Notes under the pieces: model-generated
What the model was told of the DNA's origin: nothing
What the model saw: the letters and a program-made list of their open reading frames with translations, nothing else
The model's database searches: none
Translations under genes and position numbers: made by a program
Shown: positions 38,944 to 47,207 of the stretch, piece after piece
How the letters are laid out: every line of letters starts with the position of its first letter
How positions within the stretch are numbered: position 1 is the stretch's first letter
Assembly (NCBI GenBank): GCA_022820945.1
Contig: JAJEEP010000098.1
Location: 1-64,000, forward strand
DNA: 64,000 nt
DNA from: Alphaproteobacteria bacterium
GTDB taxonomy: Bacteria; Pseudomonadota; Alphaproteobacteria; UBA828
Reading direction: 5' to 3'

Positions 38944-39097
38944 TCGATTCCCTCAGTCGCCGGGCGCTCGCTCCGCGAGCTTGGCTACGCGCTATGCGCG
39001 CGGCGCGGTCGCGCCGTCCGGGCCGCTTCGCGACCCGGTCCTGCTCATGTTCGCTGCCTCGTAGTCGCTCGGTGCTGTACCCCCGAGGGAGCAACGC
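38944..39097. repeat. Hairpin-rich region between convergent genes
   Basis: Two perfect stems stand out: GCTCGC-TCC-GCGAGC (38966-38980) and CGGCGCG-GT-CGCGCCG (39001-39016), with more GC-rich half-palindromes between. The place between converging ptrB and the flavoenzyme gene fits a bidirectional terminator or a REP-like element. No T tract is evident. No second copy was noticed in the window. Confidence 0.4.
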
Positions 39098-40174
39098 TCA
39101 GACCAGCGGGATCACCTCGCGGGCGAAGCGTTCCATGGAGCGGTGGCGGCTCTCGGCGGGCCGGCTGGGCTGCGCCGTGTTGATGGCGAACTGGGTAATC
39201 CCGATCTCCCGGTAGCGCCGCACCTGGGCCGCCACCTGCTCGGGCGTGCCCACCAGCTGATGCTCCAGGAAGGGCGGCAGATTGGCGGGGTCGGCCATCG
39301 CTTCCATCCGCTCCATCTGCTGCACGTTGCGCTCGTAGGTGGGCACGTCCTTCCACGGGTTGGCGTGGGTCTCGTAGTGCGCGATCACCGCACGGAAGAA
39401 GGCGACAAGATAGGTGATCGCTTCTTCCCGTGCCTCCGCTTCGCTGTCGCCGATGAAGCAGTGGATCCAGAGCGGAATGTTGGCCTCCGCCTGCCCGCCC
39501 CTGGCCGCCGTGATCTGCTTCCACGCCGCGATGGCATCGGTGTTCAGCTGGAAGGGCGAGGCCGAGGTGCAAAGCAGCCCGAGGCCCATCTCCGCCATGC
39601 GCTCGGCGGTGCCCGGATTGTTGCAGGCGCCGTAGAGGTGGATGCGCTCCCGCACCGGCCCCGGCCGGAGCGTCACCTCGCGCGGGATGGTGGCGTGAGT
39701 GCCCTCGTAGCGGAAGGGCTCGCCGCTCAGCAGCCCCTTGGCGATCTCGCAGTTCTCGCGAAAGAGCTCGCGCGAATGCGCCATGTCGATGGCACGCGCG
39801 TCGTACTCGATCTTGGCCACGCCGCGCCCGAGGCCGAGATGCAGGTCGGCGTCGGTCATCAGGCTCAGCATCGCCACGTCTTCGGCGAAGCGCACCGGCT
39901 CGTACCAGGGCAGCACGATCACCGCGGTCCCGAGGCCCAGGCCGGGGCAGGCCGCCGCGACATGGCTCAGGAAGAACAGCGGCGAGGGCGAGGGATAGTA
40001 GTCGGTGAAGTGGTGTTCCAGCACCCAGACGCTGCCGAAACCCAGGGACTGCCCGAAGCGGCAGTCCTCCAGCATCTCGCGGTAGCGCTGCCGGTCGCCG
40101 GCGGCGCCGTCGTGTTCCGCCGGCATCACCGGGCCAACGGTGAAGCCGAACGCCGGATTACCGCGTTCGCTCAT
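39098..40174 (-). CDS. Luciferase-like flavin-dependent oxidoreductase
   Basis: LLM-class FMN-dependent monooxygenase/oxidoreductase of 358 aa. Family segments include SLGFGSVWVLEHHFTDYYPS, AVIVLPWYEPVRFAEDVAML and HLGLGRGVAKIEY. The ATG starts MSERGNPAFGFTVGP. Its substrate cannot be predicted; close relatives act on alkanes, sulfonates or coenzyme F420-type compounds. A long antisense reading frame over the gene is regarded as a shadow. Confidence 0.88.
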   Translation of the reverse strand: MSERGNPAFGFTVGPVMPAEHDGAAGDRQRYREMLEDCRFGQSLGFGSVWVLEHHFTDYYPSPSPLFFLSHVAAACPGLGLGTAVIVLPWYEPVRFAEDVAMLSLMTDADLHLGLGRGVAKIEYDARAIDMAHSRELFRENCEIAKGLLSGEPFRYEGTHATIPREVTLRPGPVRERIHLYGACNNPGTAERMAEMGLGLLCTSASPFQLNTDAIAAWKQITAARGGQAEANIPLWIHCFIGDSEAEAREEAITYLVAFFRAVIAHYETHANPWKDVPTYERNVQQMERMEAMADPANLPPFLEHQLVGTPEQVAAQVRRYREIGITQFAINTAQPSRPAESRHRSMERFAREVIPLV

Positions 40175-40280
40175 GCCCCAGTCCTAGCGGACCGGGCACA
40201 CGCGCGGCAAGCGGCGGGGAGAGCCGCGTCGATGGGTCGCGGGGCCCCCGACGCGGCCTCTCAGTGTCTTTCGGGCGACG

Positions 40281-40793
40281 CTATTGGCTGATGACGCCGC
40301 AGGCGATACGCGGGCCGGCCGCGCCCGCCGGATCGGTTACGTAATCGTCCGGCCCGTCGTGAATCACGATGGCCGCGCCGTCCTCGTCGAACAGCGCCGC
40401 ATCCAGCCGCAACTGCGTGTTCAGCACCTCGATCTCCAGCGCGCCCGACTCCGGCACGTGGATGTTGGGCATGTCGCCCGCATGCACCCCCTCGGCACTC
40501 TCGATCCCGTGCTTCGCGCCCGTCGGGTTGAAATGACCGCCTGCGGACTTGAAGGGCGGCTCGCACACGCCGACCGCATGGACGTGGAACGCATGGGCGC
40601 CCGCGGGCAGGTTCTCCAGGTCGGCGTGCAACAGCGTGCCTTGTGGCGTTTCACGAAGCGTGACCGCGCCGACCGACTCCCCGTTCGCGTTCATCATCTC
40701 CGCGCTCGCCTGCTCGGCTGCGCTCGCTGCGTGCGTCGCCGCGACCAGCGCGAGGCCGGTCAGCAGGATGGTGATTCCGGTCAGTTTCCTCAT
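40281..40793 (-). CDS. sodC: Periplasmic Cu/Zn superoxide dismutase
   Basis: Cu/Zn SOD of 170 aa with a signal peptide (MRKLTGITILLTGLALVAAT and following AASA). Copper ligands would be H70, H72, H87 and H145; zinc ligands H87, H95, H104 and D107, with Cys77 and Cys165 in the disulfide positions. GAGGACAGGAC precedes the ATG. It converts superoxide to peroxide and oxygen in the periplasm. The copper-response locus begins about 1 kb away, but a shared regulon is not shown. Confidence 0.93.
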   Translation of the reverse strand: MRKLTGITILLTGLALVAATHAASAAEQASAEMMNANGESVGAVTLRETPQGTLLHADLENLPAGAHAFHVHAVGVCEPPFKSAGGHFNPTGAKHGIESAEGVHAGDMPNIHVPESGALEIEVLNTQLRLDAALFDEDGAAIVIHDGPDDYVTDPAGAAGPRIACGVISQ

Positions 40794-41047
40794 TGTCCTG
40801 TCCTCTTCGTTGGTATCGTCGTACCTGATACGTGTGGTCACCGCCGGGCCCGGTTGGGAAAGCTCGGACCCGCTCGCGTCGTGACAAATTCACTCGCTAT
40901 CCTGCGGGTGCGGGTCTGGCCCTGCAACCGTCCTCTCAAGCAGGTAAAGGCCTGAGCGCCGACTCACCGAGCAGACGGGTCGCACTCTCGTCAAAGATCG
41001 CCTATACGCCGCGCCGAAGGAGTATCGACAAGCATCGGTGGATCCGC

Positions 41048-41686
41048 ATGACCGATTTCCCGGAAGCGCTGCTGGATGGCTACCGCTCGTTCAAGGACGA
41101 CCGCTACGCGCGGGAACACGCGCGCTACCACGCGCTCGCCGAGCAAGGGCAGTCGCCCGAGGTCATGGTCATCGCCTGCTGCGATTCCCGCTCGGCGCCG
41201 GAGACCATCTTCAACGCTGCGCCGGGCGAAATGTTCGTCGTCCGCAACGTGGCCAACCTGGTGCCGCCTTATGAGCCGGACGGCTCCCTTCACGGCACCT
41301 CCGCCGCGCTGGAATTCGCGGTGCAGAGCCTCAAGGTCAGGCACATCGTCATGCTCGGCCACGGGCACTGCGGCGGCATCCGGGCGGCACTGCATCCGTC
41401 GGCGGAGCCGCTCTCTCCGGGCGACTTCATCGGCAGGTGGATGAAACAGCTCGGGCCTACCGCCAGCCAAATCGCGGCCTGCGACTCGATGACGGACGCC
41501 GAGCGGCAAACCGCCCTCGAACGCGTGTCGATCCGCAATTCGATCGCGAACCTGCGTACCTTTCCGTGCGTCTCGATCCTCGAGGAGCGCGGCCGGCTCA
41601 GTCTGCACGGCGCCTGGTTCGACATCGCCGACGGCGATCTCTGGACCTTGGACCCGGACACCGGAGATTTTTCGAAGCCGGCGTAG
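41048..41686 (+). CDS. Beta-class carbonic anhydrase
   Basis: Reversible CO2 hydration enzyme, 212 aa. Zinc ligands are C45 (ACCDSR), H105 and C108 (MLGHGHCGG), with the catalytic Asp46-Arg48 pair beside the first. The ATG at 41048 has the spacing of a normal start; a longer in-frame extension upstream exists but is unsupported. Its gene is divergent from sodC, with a 254-bp gap in which I saw no clear regulatory motif. Confidence 0.93.
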   Translation: MTDFPEALLDGYRSFKDDRYAREHARYHALAEQGQSPEVMVIACCDSRSAPETIFNAAPGEMFVVRNVANLVPPYEPDGSLHGTSAALEFAVQSLKVRHIVMLGHGHCGGIRAALHPSAEPLSPGDFIGRWMKQLGPTASQIAACDSMTDAERQTALERVSIRNSIANLRTFPCVSILEERGRLSLHGAWFDIADGDLWTLDPDTGDFSKPA

Positions 41687-41692
41687 CGCGCG

Positions 41693-42175
41693 CTAGAAGA
41701 TGCCGTTGGCCTTCTGCAGCTCGCGCACGTAGCGGGTGATCTTGATCACGTCCTCGGGAGAGACGCCGTCCACAGGCGCCATATTGCCGAACTTCCAATG
41801 ATGGGCGCGAACGCCGTTCTTGACCGCCAGTTGGAACGACATGTCGCCGTGGTGATTGGGCTCGTAGATCCGGTGAACCAGCGGCGGTCCCTGGTCCGAG
41901 CCCGTCGCGTGGGCACCGTGGCAAGTTACGCAGTTCTCCTCGAACAGCGCCTGCCCGGCCTCCGCCTCGGCCGTGAACGCCGGGATGGTCAGCGCCACGT
42001 CTCCAGCTTCGTGCCCCGCGTGGTCGTCGTCGAACCATTGCAGCCACCCCACCACGCCCACGACCACCGCCGCCGCGATCACGACGAGGTAAAGCCTGTC
42101 CGTCAGCTTCTTCCTCTTGGTTCGGCTTGAGGAAGCGGACCCGCGAGGTCGGCGAGGATTGGGTTTTTTCTTCAT
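41693..42175 (-). CDS. Membrane-anchored c-type cytochrome
   Basis: Cytochrome c of 160 aa with a basic N terminus, one membrane segment (RLYLVVIAAAVVVGVVGWLQ) and a periplasmic domain with one heme motif CVTCH and a candidate axial Met in GNMAPVDG. The ATG overlaps the cueR stop (ATGA), so it is translated with the regulator. Such small cytochromes beside copper ATPases may be part of copper resistance or maturation of cytochrome oxidase; the exact role is unknown. Confidence 0.8.
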   Translation of the reverse strand: MKKKPNPRRPRGSASSSRTKRKKLTDRLYLVVIAAAVVVGVVGWLQWFDDDHAGHEAGDVALTIPAFTAEAEAGQALFEENCVTCHGAHATGSDQGPPLVHRIYEPNHHGDMSFQLAVKNGVRAHHWKFGNMAPVDGVSPEDVIKITRYVRELQKANGIF

Positions 42176-42576
42176 TGTGCGTCTCCCGCAGACGGGCCTG
42201 CGAGGTCGTCCAGAATGGGACAATCCGGCCGCTCGTCGCCGTGGCAGCGTGCCACCAGGGTCGCGAGCGTGCCGCGCAGCCCTTCGAGTTCGGCGATCTT
42301 GCGGTCGATGCGGCGCAGGTGTTCCTCGGCCAGCGCCTTCACATCGGCGCTGGCGCGCGCGCGGTCCTCGTAGAGCGAGAGCAGCGTCCGGCACTCCCTG
42401 ATCGAGAAGCCGAGAGAGCGGGCGCGGGCGAGAAACCGCAGCTTGTGCACGTCGGTCTCCTCGAACGCGCGGTAGCCGTTCGTGCCCCGCGCCGGCCGCA
42501 CCAGGCCGATGTCCTCGTAATAGCGGATCGTCTTCGCCGAGAGCCCGCTCGCTTCGGCCACGTCGGCTATCTTCAT
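42172..42576 (-). CDS. cueR: CueR-type copper-responsive MerR regulator
   Basis: MerR-family activator of 134 aa. The N-terminal winged helix is KIADVAEASGLSAKTIRYYE, followed by a dimerisation helix, and the C-terminal loop has C111 and C119 spaced as in CueR (CHGDERPDC). A Ser in RARASADVKAL matches the residue that selects monovalent metals. I chose the ATG at 42576 because GGAGG lies five bases upstream; a GTG at 42582 overlaps that site. It should control both promoters in the adjacent divergent region. Confidence 0.92.
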   Translation of the reverse strand: MKIADVAEASGLSAKTIRYYEDIGLVRPARGTNGYRAFEETDVHKLRFLARARSLGFSIRECRTLLSLYEDRARASADVKALAEEHLRRIDRKIAELEGLRGTLATLVARCHGDERPDCPILDDLAGPSAGDAQ

Positions 42577-42594
42577 GACCACCTCCGCGACACC

Positions 42595-42625
42595 CTCATA
42601 CAGGTTCCTGTTACGGGAAGGTCAA
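42595..42625 (-). promoter_or_regulatory. MerR-type promoter of cueR
   Basis: On the minus strand TTGACC (42620-42625) and TATGAG (42595-42600) are separated by a 19-base spacer that begins TTCCC and carries the imperfect dyad CAGG. The over-long spacer is a hallmark of MerR-family activation, so cueR appears to be autoregulated through its own copy of the operator. Confidence 0.65.
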
Positions 42626-42637
42626 CGCCCATTATTC

Positions 42638-42668
42638 TTGACCTTCCAGTCACTGGAAACCCTACATT
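42638..42668 (+). promoter_or_regulatory. copA: CueR-activated promoter of copA
   Basis: TTGACC (42638-42643) and TACATT (42663-42668) are separated by exactly 19 bases. The spacer contains the dyad CCTTCCAG-TCA-CTGGAAACC, matching known CueR operators closely. The predicted start lies about 25 bases upstream of the GTG of copA. Confidence 0.85.
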
Positions 42669-42699
42669 GCTTTGGAACGAAGTCCACGAGGGGTTTGCG

Positions 42700-45012
42700 G
42701 TGAAACCGGGCACGGCGGCCGAGACGACGGCGCGCGATCCCGTCTGCGGGATGAGCGTGGAGTGTGCCGATGCCAGCCACACGGCGCAGTACCGGGGGCA
42801 GACGTTCTATTTCTGCTGCGCCCGGTGCAGAGAGCGCTTTGCCGAAGCGCCGGAGGATTTCCTCGGCGAGCGCCCGCGCCCGGCAACGGAGGCCGCGCCC
42901 GAGGGGAGCCTCTACACCTGCCCGATGGACCCGGAGATCGAGCAGGCCACGCCCGGGGACTGCCCCATCTGCGGCATGGCGCTGGAGCCGACGATGCCGG
43001 CGGCAGACGCAGGCCCATCGCCCGAGCTGCGCGACCTGCGCCGGCGGCTCTGGCTCGCCGCACCGCTCGCCGCCGCCGTGTTCGCGCTGGAGATGGGGAG
43101 CCACGCCGGCATCCCCTTCGACGCCTGGCTCGGGCCCCGCAACTTCGTCGCCGTGCAATTCGTGCTCGCGACGCCGGTGCTCTGGATCGCCCGCGCGTTC
43201 TTCCTGCGTGGCCTCGCCTCGGTGCGCAACCGCTCGCCCAACATGTGGACCCTGATCGCGCTCGGCACCGGCGCCGCCTGGCTCTTCAGTCTCACAGGCC
43301 TGCTCGCCCCCGGCATCTTCCCCGAAGCGGTTCTCACCGCAGGCGGGCAGCCGCCGGCCTACTTCGAGGCCGCCGCGGTGATCCTCGTGCTCGTGCTGGC
43401 CGGGCAGGCGATGGAAACGGTTGCCCGTGAGCGGACGGGCGATGCGATCCGCGCGCTCATGGGTCTCGCGCCGAAATCGGCACGCCGATTAGAGGAGGAC
43501 GGCGAGGCCGACGTGCCGATCGACGCCGTCCGCGTCGGCGACCGGCTCAGGGTGCGGCACGGCGAGAGCGTGCCGGTGGATGGTGTCGTGACCGAGGGCC
43601 GCGCCACCGTCGACGAGAGCATGATCACGGGTGAGTCGCTGCCGGTGGAGAAGGGGCCGGGCGATCCACTCACCGGGGGCACGCTCGCCAAGTCCGGCAA
43701 CCTGGTGATGCGGGCGGAGCGAGTCGGCGCCGAAACTACACTCGCCCACATTGTCGCCCTGGTGGCAAAGGCCCAGCGCAGCCGCGCTCCGATCCAGGCG
43801 CTCGCCGACCGGGTCGCCGGCGTCTTCGTCCCCGCCGTGGTTGCCGTCGCCGCGCTCGCGGCCATCGGCTGGGCCGTGGCCGGCCCGTCGCCCGCGCTGG
43901 CCCTGGCGCTGAGCGCCGCAGTGAGCGTGCTGATCATCGCGTGCCCCTGCGCGCTCGGGCTGGCGACCCCGATGTCGATCATGGTGGCCGCCGGGCGCGG
44001 CGCCCAGGCCGGCGTGCTGGTGCGCGACGCCGAGGCGCTGGAGCGCCTCGCCAAGGCGGACCTGCTGATCGTCGACAAGACCGGCACGCTCACCGAGGGC
44101 CGGCCCGCTGTTACCGACGTCATCCCCGTGGGCGCCGTAGAGAGGGAGCGGCTGCTCGCGCTGGCGGCGGCGCTGGAGCGGAGTGCCCACCACCCGCTCG
44201 CCGAGGCGGTCGTCGAGGCGGCCGAGGCGGCGGGCGTGCCCTACCTCGCGGCGCACGACGTGGAGACCGTGGCCGGCCGCGGCGTGCAGGGTCACGCGGC
44301 GGGCCAAGCGGTCGCGCTCGGCAACGCCGCCATGATGCAGGTACTGGGTATTCCGCTCGGCGAGCAAACACGCCAAGCAGAGTCGCTGGAAGATGCCGGC
44401 AAGACCGCGATGTACGTCGCGGTGGACGGCTCGCTGGCAGGCGTGATCGGGGTCGCCGACCGTGTGAGGGAGACCGCGCCCGAGGCCCTGCGCGTCCTCC
44501 AGGCGACGGGGCTCTCCGTCGTCATGGCGACCGGCGACAGTCCCCGCGTGGCCGAGATCGTCGCCCGCCAACTCGGCATCGACGCGGTGCACGCGGCGCT
44601 CACACCTGAGGACAAGGGCGCGCTGGTCGAGCAGTTCCGCCAAGAGGGTAGGACCGTCGCCATGGCCGGCGACGGGGTGAACGACGCACCGGCGCTCGCC
44701 CTGGCCGATGTCGGCATCGCCATCGGAGGCGGCGCGGACATCGCGCTGGAGAGCGCAGGCATCACCCTGGTCAAGGGCGATCTGCGTGGCATCGTCCGCG
44801 CCCGCAAGCTGGCCCGAACGACCATGGGCAACGTGCGCCAGAACCTCTTTCTCGCCTTCGTCTACAACGCGGCGGCCATCCCCATCGCCGCAGGCGTATT
44901 GTTTCCCCCGTTCGGTATCCTGCTCTCGCCGATGATCGCCGCCGCGGTGATGAGCCTCTCCTCGGTCTCGGTCATCGGCAACGCGCTCCGCCTCCGCGCG
45001 GCGCGGGTCTGA
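42700..45012 (+). CDS. copA: Copper-exporting P1B ATPase
   Basis: Copper(I) efflux pump of 770 aa. The N terminus has a YHS-type domain (DPVCGMSVECADASHT, then FCCARCRERF) followed by a heavy-metal-binding domain (YTCPMDPEIEQATPGDCPICG); no HMA ferredoxin-like domain is seen. Catalytic features: CPC at 415-417, phosphorylated Asp at 459 (DKTGTLTEG), HPLAEAV, and GDGVNDAPAL. The MSxSS signature near the end (MSLSSVSVIGN) fits Cu(I) specificity. GTG start follows GAGGGG and lies downstream of the CueR promoter. Confidence 0.94.
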   Translation: MKPGTAAETTARDPVCGMSVECADASHTAQYRGQTFYFCCARCRERFAEAPEDFLGERPRPATEAAPEGSLYTCPMDPEIEQATPGDCPICGMALEPTMPAADAGPSPELRDLRRRLWLAAPLAAAVFALEMGSHAGIPFDAWLGPRNFVAVQFVLATPVLWIARAFFLRGLASVRNRSPNMWTLIALGTGAAWLFSLTGLLAPGIFPEAVLTAGGQPPAYFEAAAVILVLVLAGQAMETVARERTGDAIRALMGLAPKSARRLEEDGEADVPIDAVRVGDRLRVRHGESVPVDGVVTEGRATVDESMITGESLPVEKGPGDPLTGGTLAKSGNLVMRAERVGAETTLAHIVALVAKAQRSRAPIQALADRVAGVFVPAVVAVAALAAIGWAVAGPSPALALALSAAVSVLIIACPCALGLATPMSIMVAAGRGAQAGVLVRDAEALERLAKADLLIVDKTGTLTEGRPAVTDVIPVGAVERERLLALAAALERSAHHPLAEAVVEAAEAAGVPYLAAHDVETVAGRGVQGHAAGQAVALGNAAMMQVLGIPLGEQTRQAESLEDAGKTAMYVAVDGSLAGVIGVADRVRETAPEALRVLQATGLSVVMATGDSPRVAEIVARQLGIDAVHAALTPEDKGALVEQFRQEGRTVAMAGDGVNDAPALALADVGIAIGGGADIALESAGITLVKGDLRGIVRARKLARTTMGNVRQNLFLAFVYNAAAIPIAAGVLFPPFGILLSPMIAAAVMSLSSVSVIGNALRLRAARV

Positions 45013-45019
45013 GGGCGAT

Positions 45020-45481
45020 ATGCGTGCCACAACACAGGCAATCGTCATGGCGACGGTGGCTCTCGCCTGTTGGCTGCCGGCCGGATCTGTCGCCTGGGCG
45101 TCGGACGATCTCGAACGGGGTGCCGCGCTTTACGCCGAGCACTGCGCCTCGTGCCACGGCGCCGAGCTGGAAGGTGCGCCGAACTGGCGCAGGCAGGGCG
45201 AGGACGGCCTCTATCCCGCGCCGCCCCACGATGCGACCGGCCACACCTGGCATCACGGCGACCAGATGCTGTTCGACTACACCAAGCTGGGCGGCGAGGG
45301 CGCGCTGGCCGCACTCGGTATCACGGACTTCGAGAGCGGCATGCCGGGTTACGCCGAAGTTCTTTCCGACGATGAAATCCGCGATGTCCTCGCCTTCATC
45401 AAGAGCACCTGGCCCGAGCCCCTGCGTCAGCATCAAGAGGACATGACGCAACACGAAGCCGCGTCTGACCCCCGCAAGTGA
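45020..45481 (+). CDS. Periplasmic c-type cytochrome
   Basis: Exported cytochrome c of 153 aa with signal peptide (VALACWLPAGSVAWA) and one heme motif CASCH. Candidate axial Met is in FESGMPGYAEVLSDDE. It starts seven bases after copA and overlaps the next gene by 4 bases, so it belongs to the copper operon. It may accept electrons in copper-related redox chemistry, but function is inferred from position. Confidence 0.85.
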   Translation: MRATTQAIVMATVALACWLPAGSVAWASDDLERGAALYAEHCASCHGAELEGAPNWRRQGEDGLYPAPPHDATGHTWHHGDQMLFDYTKLGGEGALAALGITDFESGMPGYAEVLSDDEIRDVLAFIKSTWPEPLRQHQEDMTQHEAASDPRK

Positions 45482-45930
45482 ACGACGGCATGACCGATCG
45501 GCCCCCGCACCGGCGGGCGCAAGCCTCCTTCTATGCCGCGGCACTGCTCTGGCTGCCGGCGGGCGTGCTCGTGTCGGCCGCGATCCGCTTTGGAACTGCG
45601 TCGGTGGCACCCGACGAGGGGGCGGCGGCGCTCATGGCGCTGCCGTCGCTGATCGTGGCCGCGGTCTGTGGCCTGCCGCTGGCCTTGGCCTGCCGGCGGC
45701 TGGGGCGGCTCGGCCATGCGCGCACGGCGTGGATCGTGGGCATCGTCCTCGGGGTCGCCACGGTGGCCGCGTCGCTCCCCGCCGGTTTGCTCGGCCCGCC
45801 GGGCATCGCCATCGTCGCCGTGGTGCTGAGCCTGCCAGTCTGGATTGCGGCGTTCTGGCTTGGCCGGCGCGCGCGGACGAACGCCGATGCAGGGAGCCCG
45901 CCACTGGACGGGCAGGATCGCCGCCCATAG
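45478..45930 (+). CDS. Small integral membrane protein
   Basis: Protein of 150 aa with four predicted membrane segments (FYAAALLWLPAGVLVSAAI, LIVAAVCGLPLALAC, IVGIVLGVATVAASLPAGLL, IAIVAVVLSLPVWIAAFWLG). No family is recognised. The GTG overlaps the cytochrome stop as GTGA, placing it in the copper operon. It may be a minor component of copper transport or tolerance. Confidence 0.65.
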   Translation: MNDGMTDRPPHRRAQASFYAAALLWLPAGVLVSAAIRFGTASVAPDEGAAALMALPSLIVAAVCGLPLALACRRLGRLGHARTAWIVGIVLGVATVAASLPAGLLGPPGIAIVAVVLSLPVWIAAFWLGRRARTNADAGSPPLDGQDRRP

Positions 45931-45986
45931 GCTGACCGCGCGCCACCCGTTCGAGCCACCGTGGCGCATTCAGCCGTGGAGCGCCG

Positions 45987-47192
45987 ATGGATTTGCGACT
46001 GGGTGCGGCGCTGCGCCCTTACTTTCCGCTCGCAGCGGGTGTCCTGATCAATCTCTCGACCGGGATCCTCTACGCGTGGAGCGTTTTCGTAGCGCCGCTC
46101 GAAGCCGAGCTCGGCGCCGACCGCGCGACGGTGAGCGGCGCGCAGTCGCTTTGCCTGTTCACCGCGACGATCGGCTGCTTCGTGATGCACCGGCTGCTGC
46201 ACTGGTTCACGCTCCCGCAGCTCACCCTGCTCATGGCTGCGGTCTCGGCGGCCGGTTTCGCGCTCGCGGGCTTCGGCCAATCGGTCGCGGCACTCTATGT
46301 CGGCTACGGCGTGCTCTTCGGCTTTGCCGTCGGCGTTGTCTATTTCGTCGCGATGACCGCGGTGAGCATCGACGGGCCGGTGAGATCCAGCATCGCCATG
46401 AGCATCAACATGTCGGCAGTCGCCATGGGCGGCATCGCCTGGTCGCCCGGTCTCGCCATCCTGATCGCCGCGACGGGGCCGGAGACGACCTTCGGCGTGA
46501 CGGCTGCGGTGATCTTCCTGGCCATGGCGATCGCCGCCGCGCTCATCGCGCTCTCCCGCAAGACGCCGCCGGCGACCGGCACGACAGGGCTGTTTCAGGA
46601 CATACTGACCCACCGGCCCCGCGTGGTGATCGCGATCTTTCTCGGATTTCTCTGCGTCGCCTTCGTCGCGCTTGCCGTCATCGGTCACGCGGCGACGATG
46701 ATGGCTGCCTGGGGCGCGTCTGCCGATCAGACCCAGTTCGCGCCAATGCTCTCCAGCGCTGGCTACGTGGCCGGCGGGCTGGTCGGCGGAATTCTGGTCG
46801 ATGCGCTCACCGGCCGGCGCGTGCTCGTGGGCGTCGGGCTCGTCATGGGCGTGTTTCTGCTCGCGCTCTTCTTCGCCCCCGGCGTCGTCATGGGTCTCGC
46901 CGCCATTACCGCGGTCGGGATGGCCTTCGGCGTGCTCGCTAGCGCCCACCCCGTGACTATCGCGGGCTACTACGGGGCGGCGGCACTGCCGCGGGTCTTC
47001 GGCCGCATCGCTCTGGCTTACGGGCTCGGCGGCCTGCTCGGGCCGTTCAGCGCTGGCGCGATCTACGACGCCGATCAGAATTACGGCACCGCGGTGATCA
47101 TGATCGCCGTGATCGCGTTCCTGGGCGCGGTATTCTATGCCTGCCTGCCCCGCCGCGAGCGGCTCGGCGCATCGGCCCGGCGGGCAGCTTGA
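45987..47192 (+). CDS. MFS transporter, OFA-like
   Basis: Major facilitator of 401 aa with about twelve segments. The opening PYFPLAAGVLINLSTGILYA followed by WSVFVAPLEAELG is typical of the oxalate/formate antiporter group. The first loop holds less of the usual motif, and substrate assignment is not possible. It begins 57 bases after the membrane protein and may be on a different transcript. The alpha/beta hydrolase gene starts 16 bases later. Confidence 0.8.
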   Translation: MDLRLGAALRPYFPLAAGVLINLSTGILYAWSVFVAPLEAELGADRATVSGAQSLCLFTATIGCFVMHRLLHWFTLPQLTLLMAAVSAAGFALAGFGQSVAALYVGYGVLFGFAVGVVYFVAMTAVSIDGPVRSSIAMSINMSAVAMGGIAWSPGLAILIAATGPETTFGVTAAVIFLAMAIAAALIALSRKTPPATGTTGLFQDILTHRPRVVIAIFLGFLCVAFVALAVIGHAATMMAAWGASADQTQFAPMLSSAGYVAGGLVGGILVDALTGRRVLVGVGLVMGVFLLALFFAPGVVMGLAAITAVGMAFGVLASAHPVTIAGYYGAAALPRVFGRIALAYGLGGLLGPFSAGAIYDADQNYGTAVIMIAVIAFLGAVFYACLPRRERLGASARRAA

Positions 47193-47207
47193 GGAGGAGA
47201 CGGGACC

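Noticed and set aside
42127..42699. Upstream in-frame extension of copA
   Set aside because: It lies before the CueR promoter and opposite to cueR; GTG 42700 has a good ribosome site and follows the promoter.
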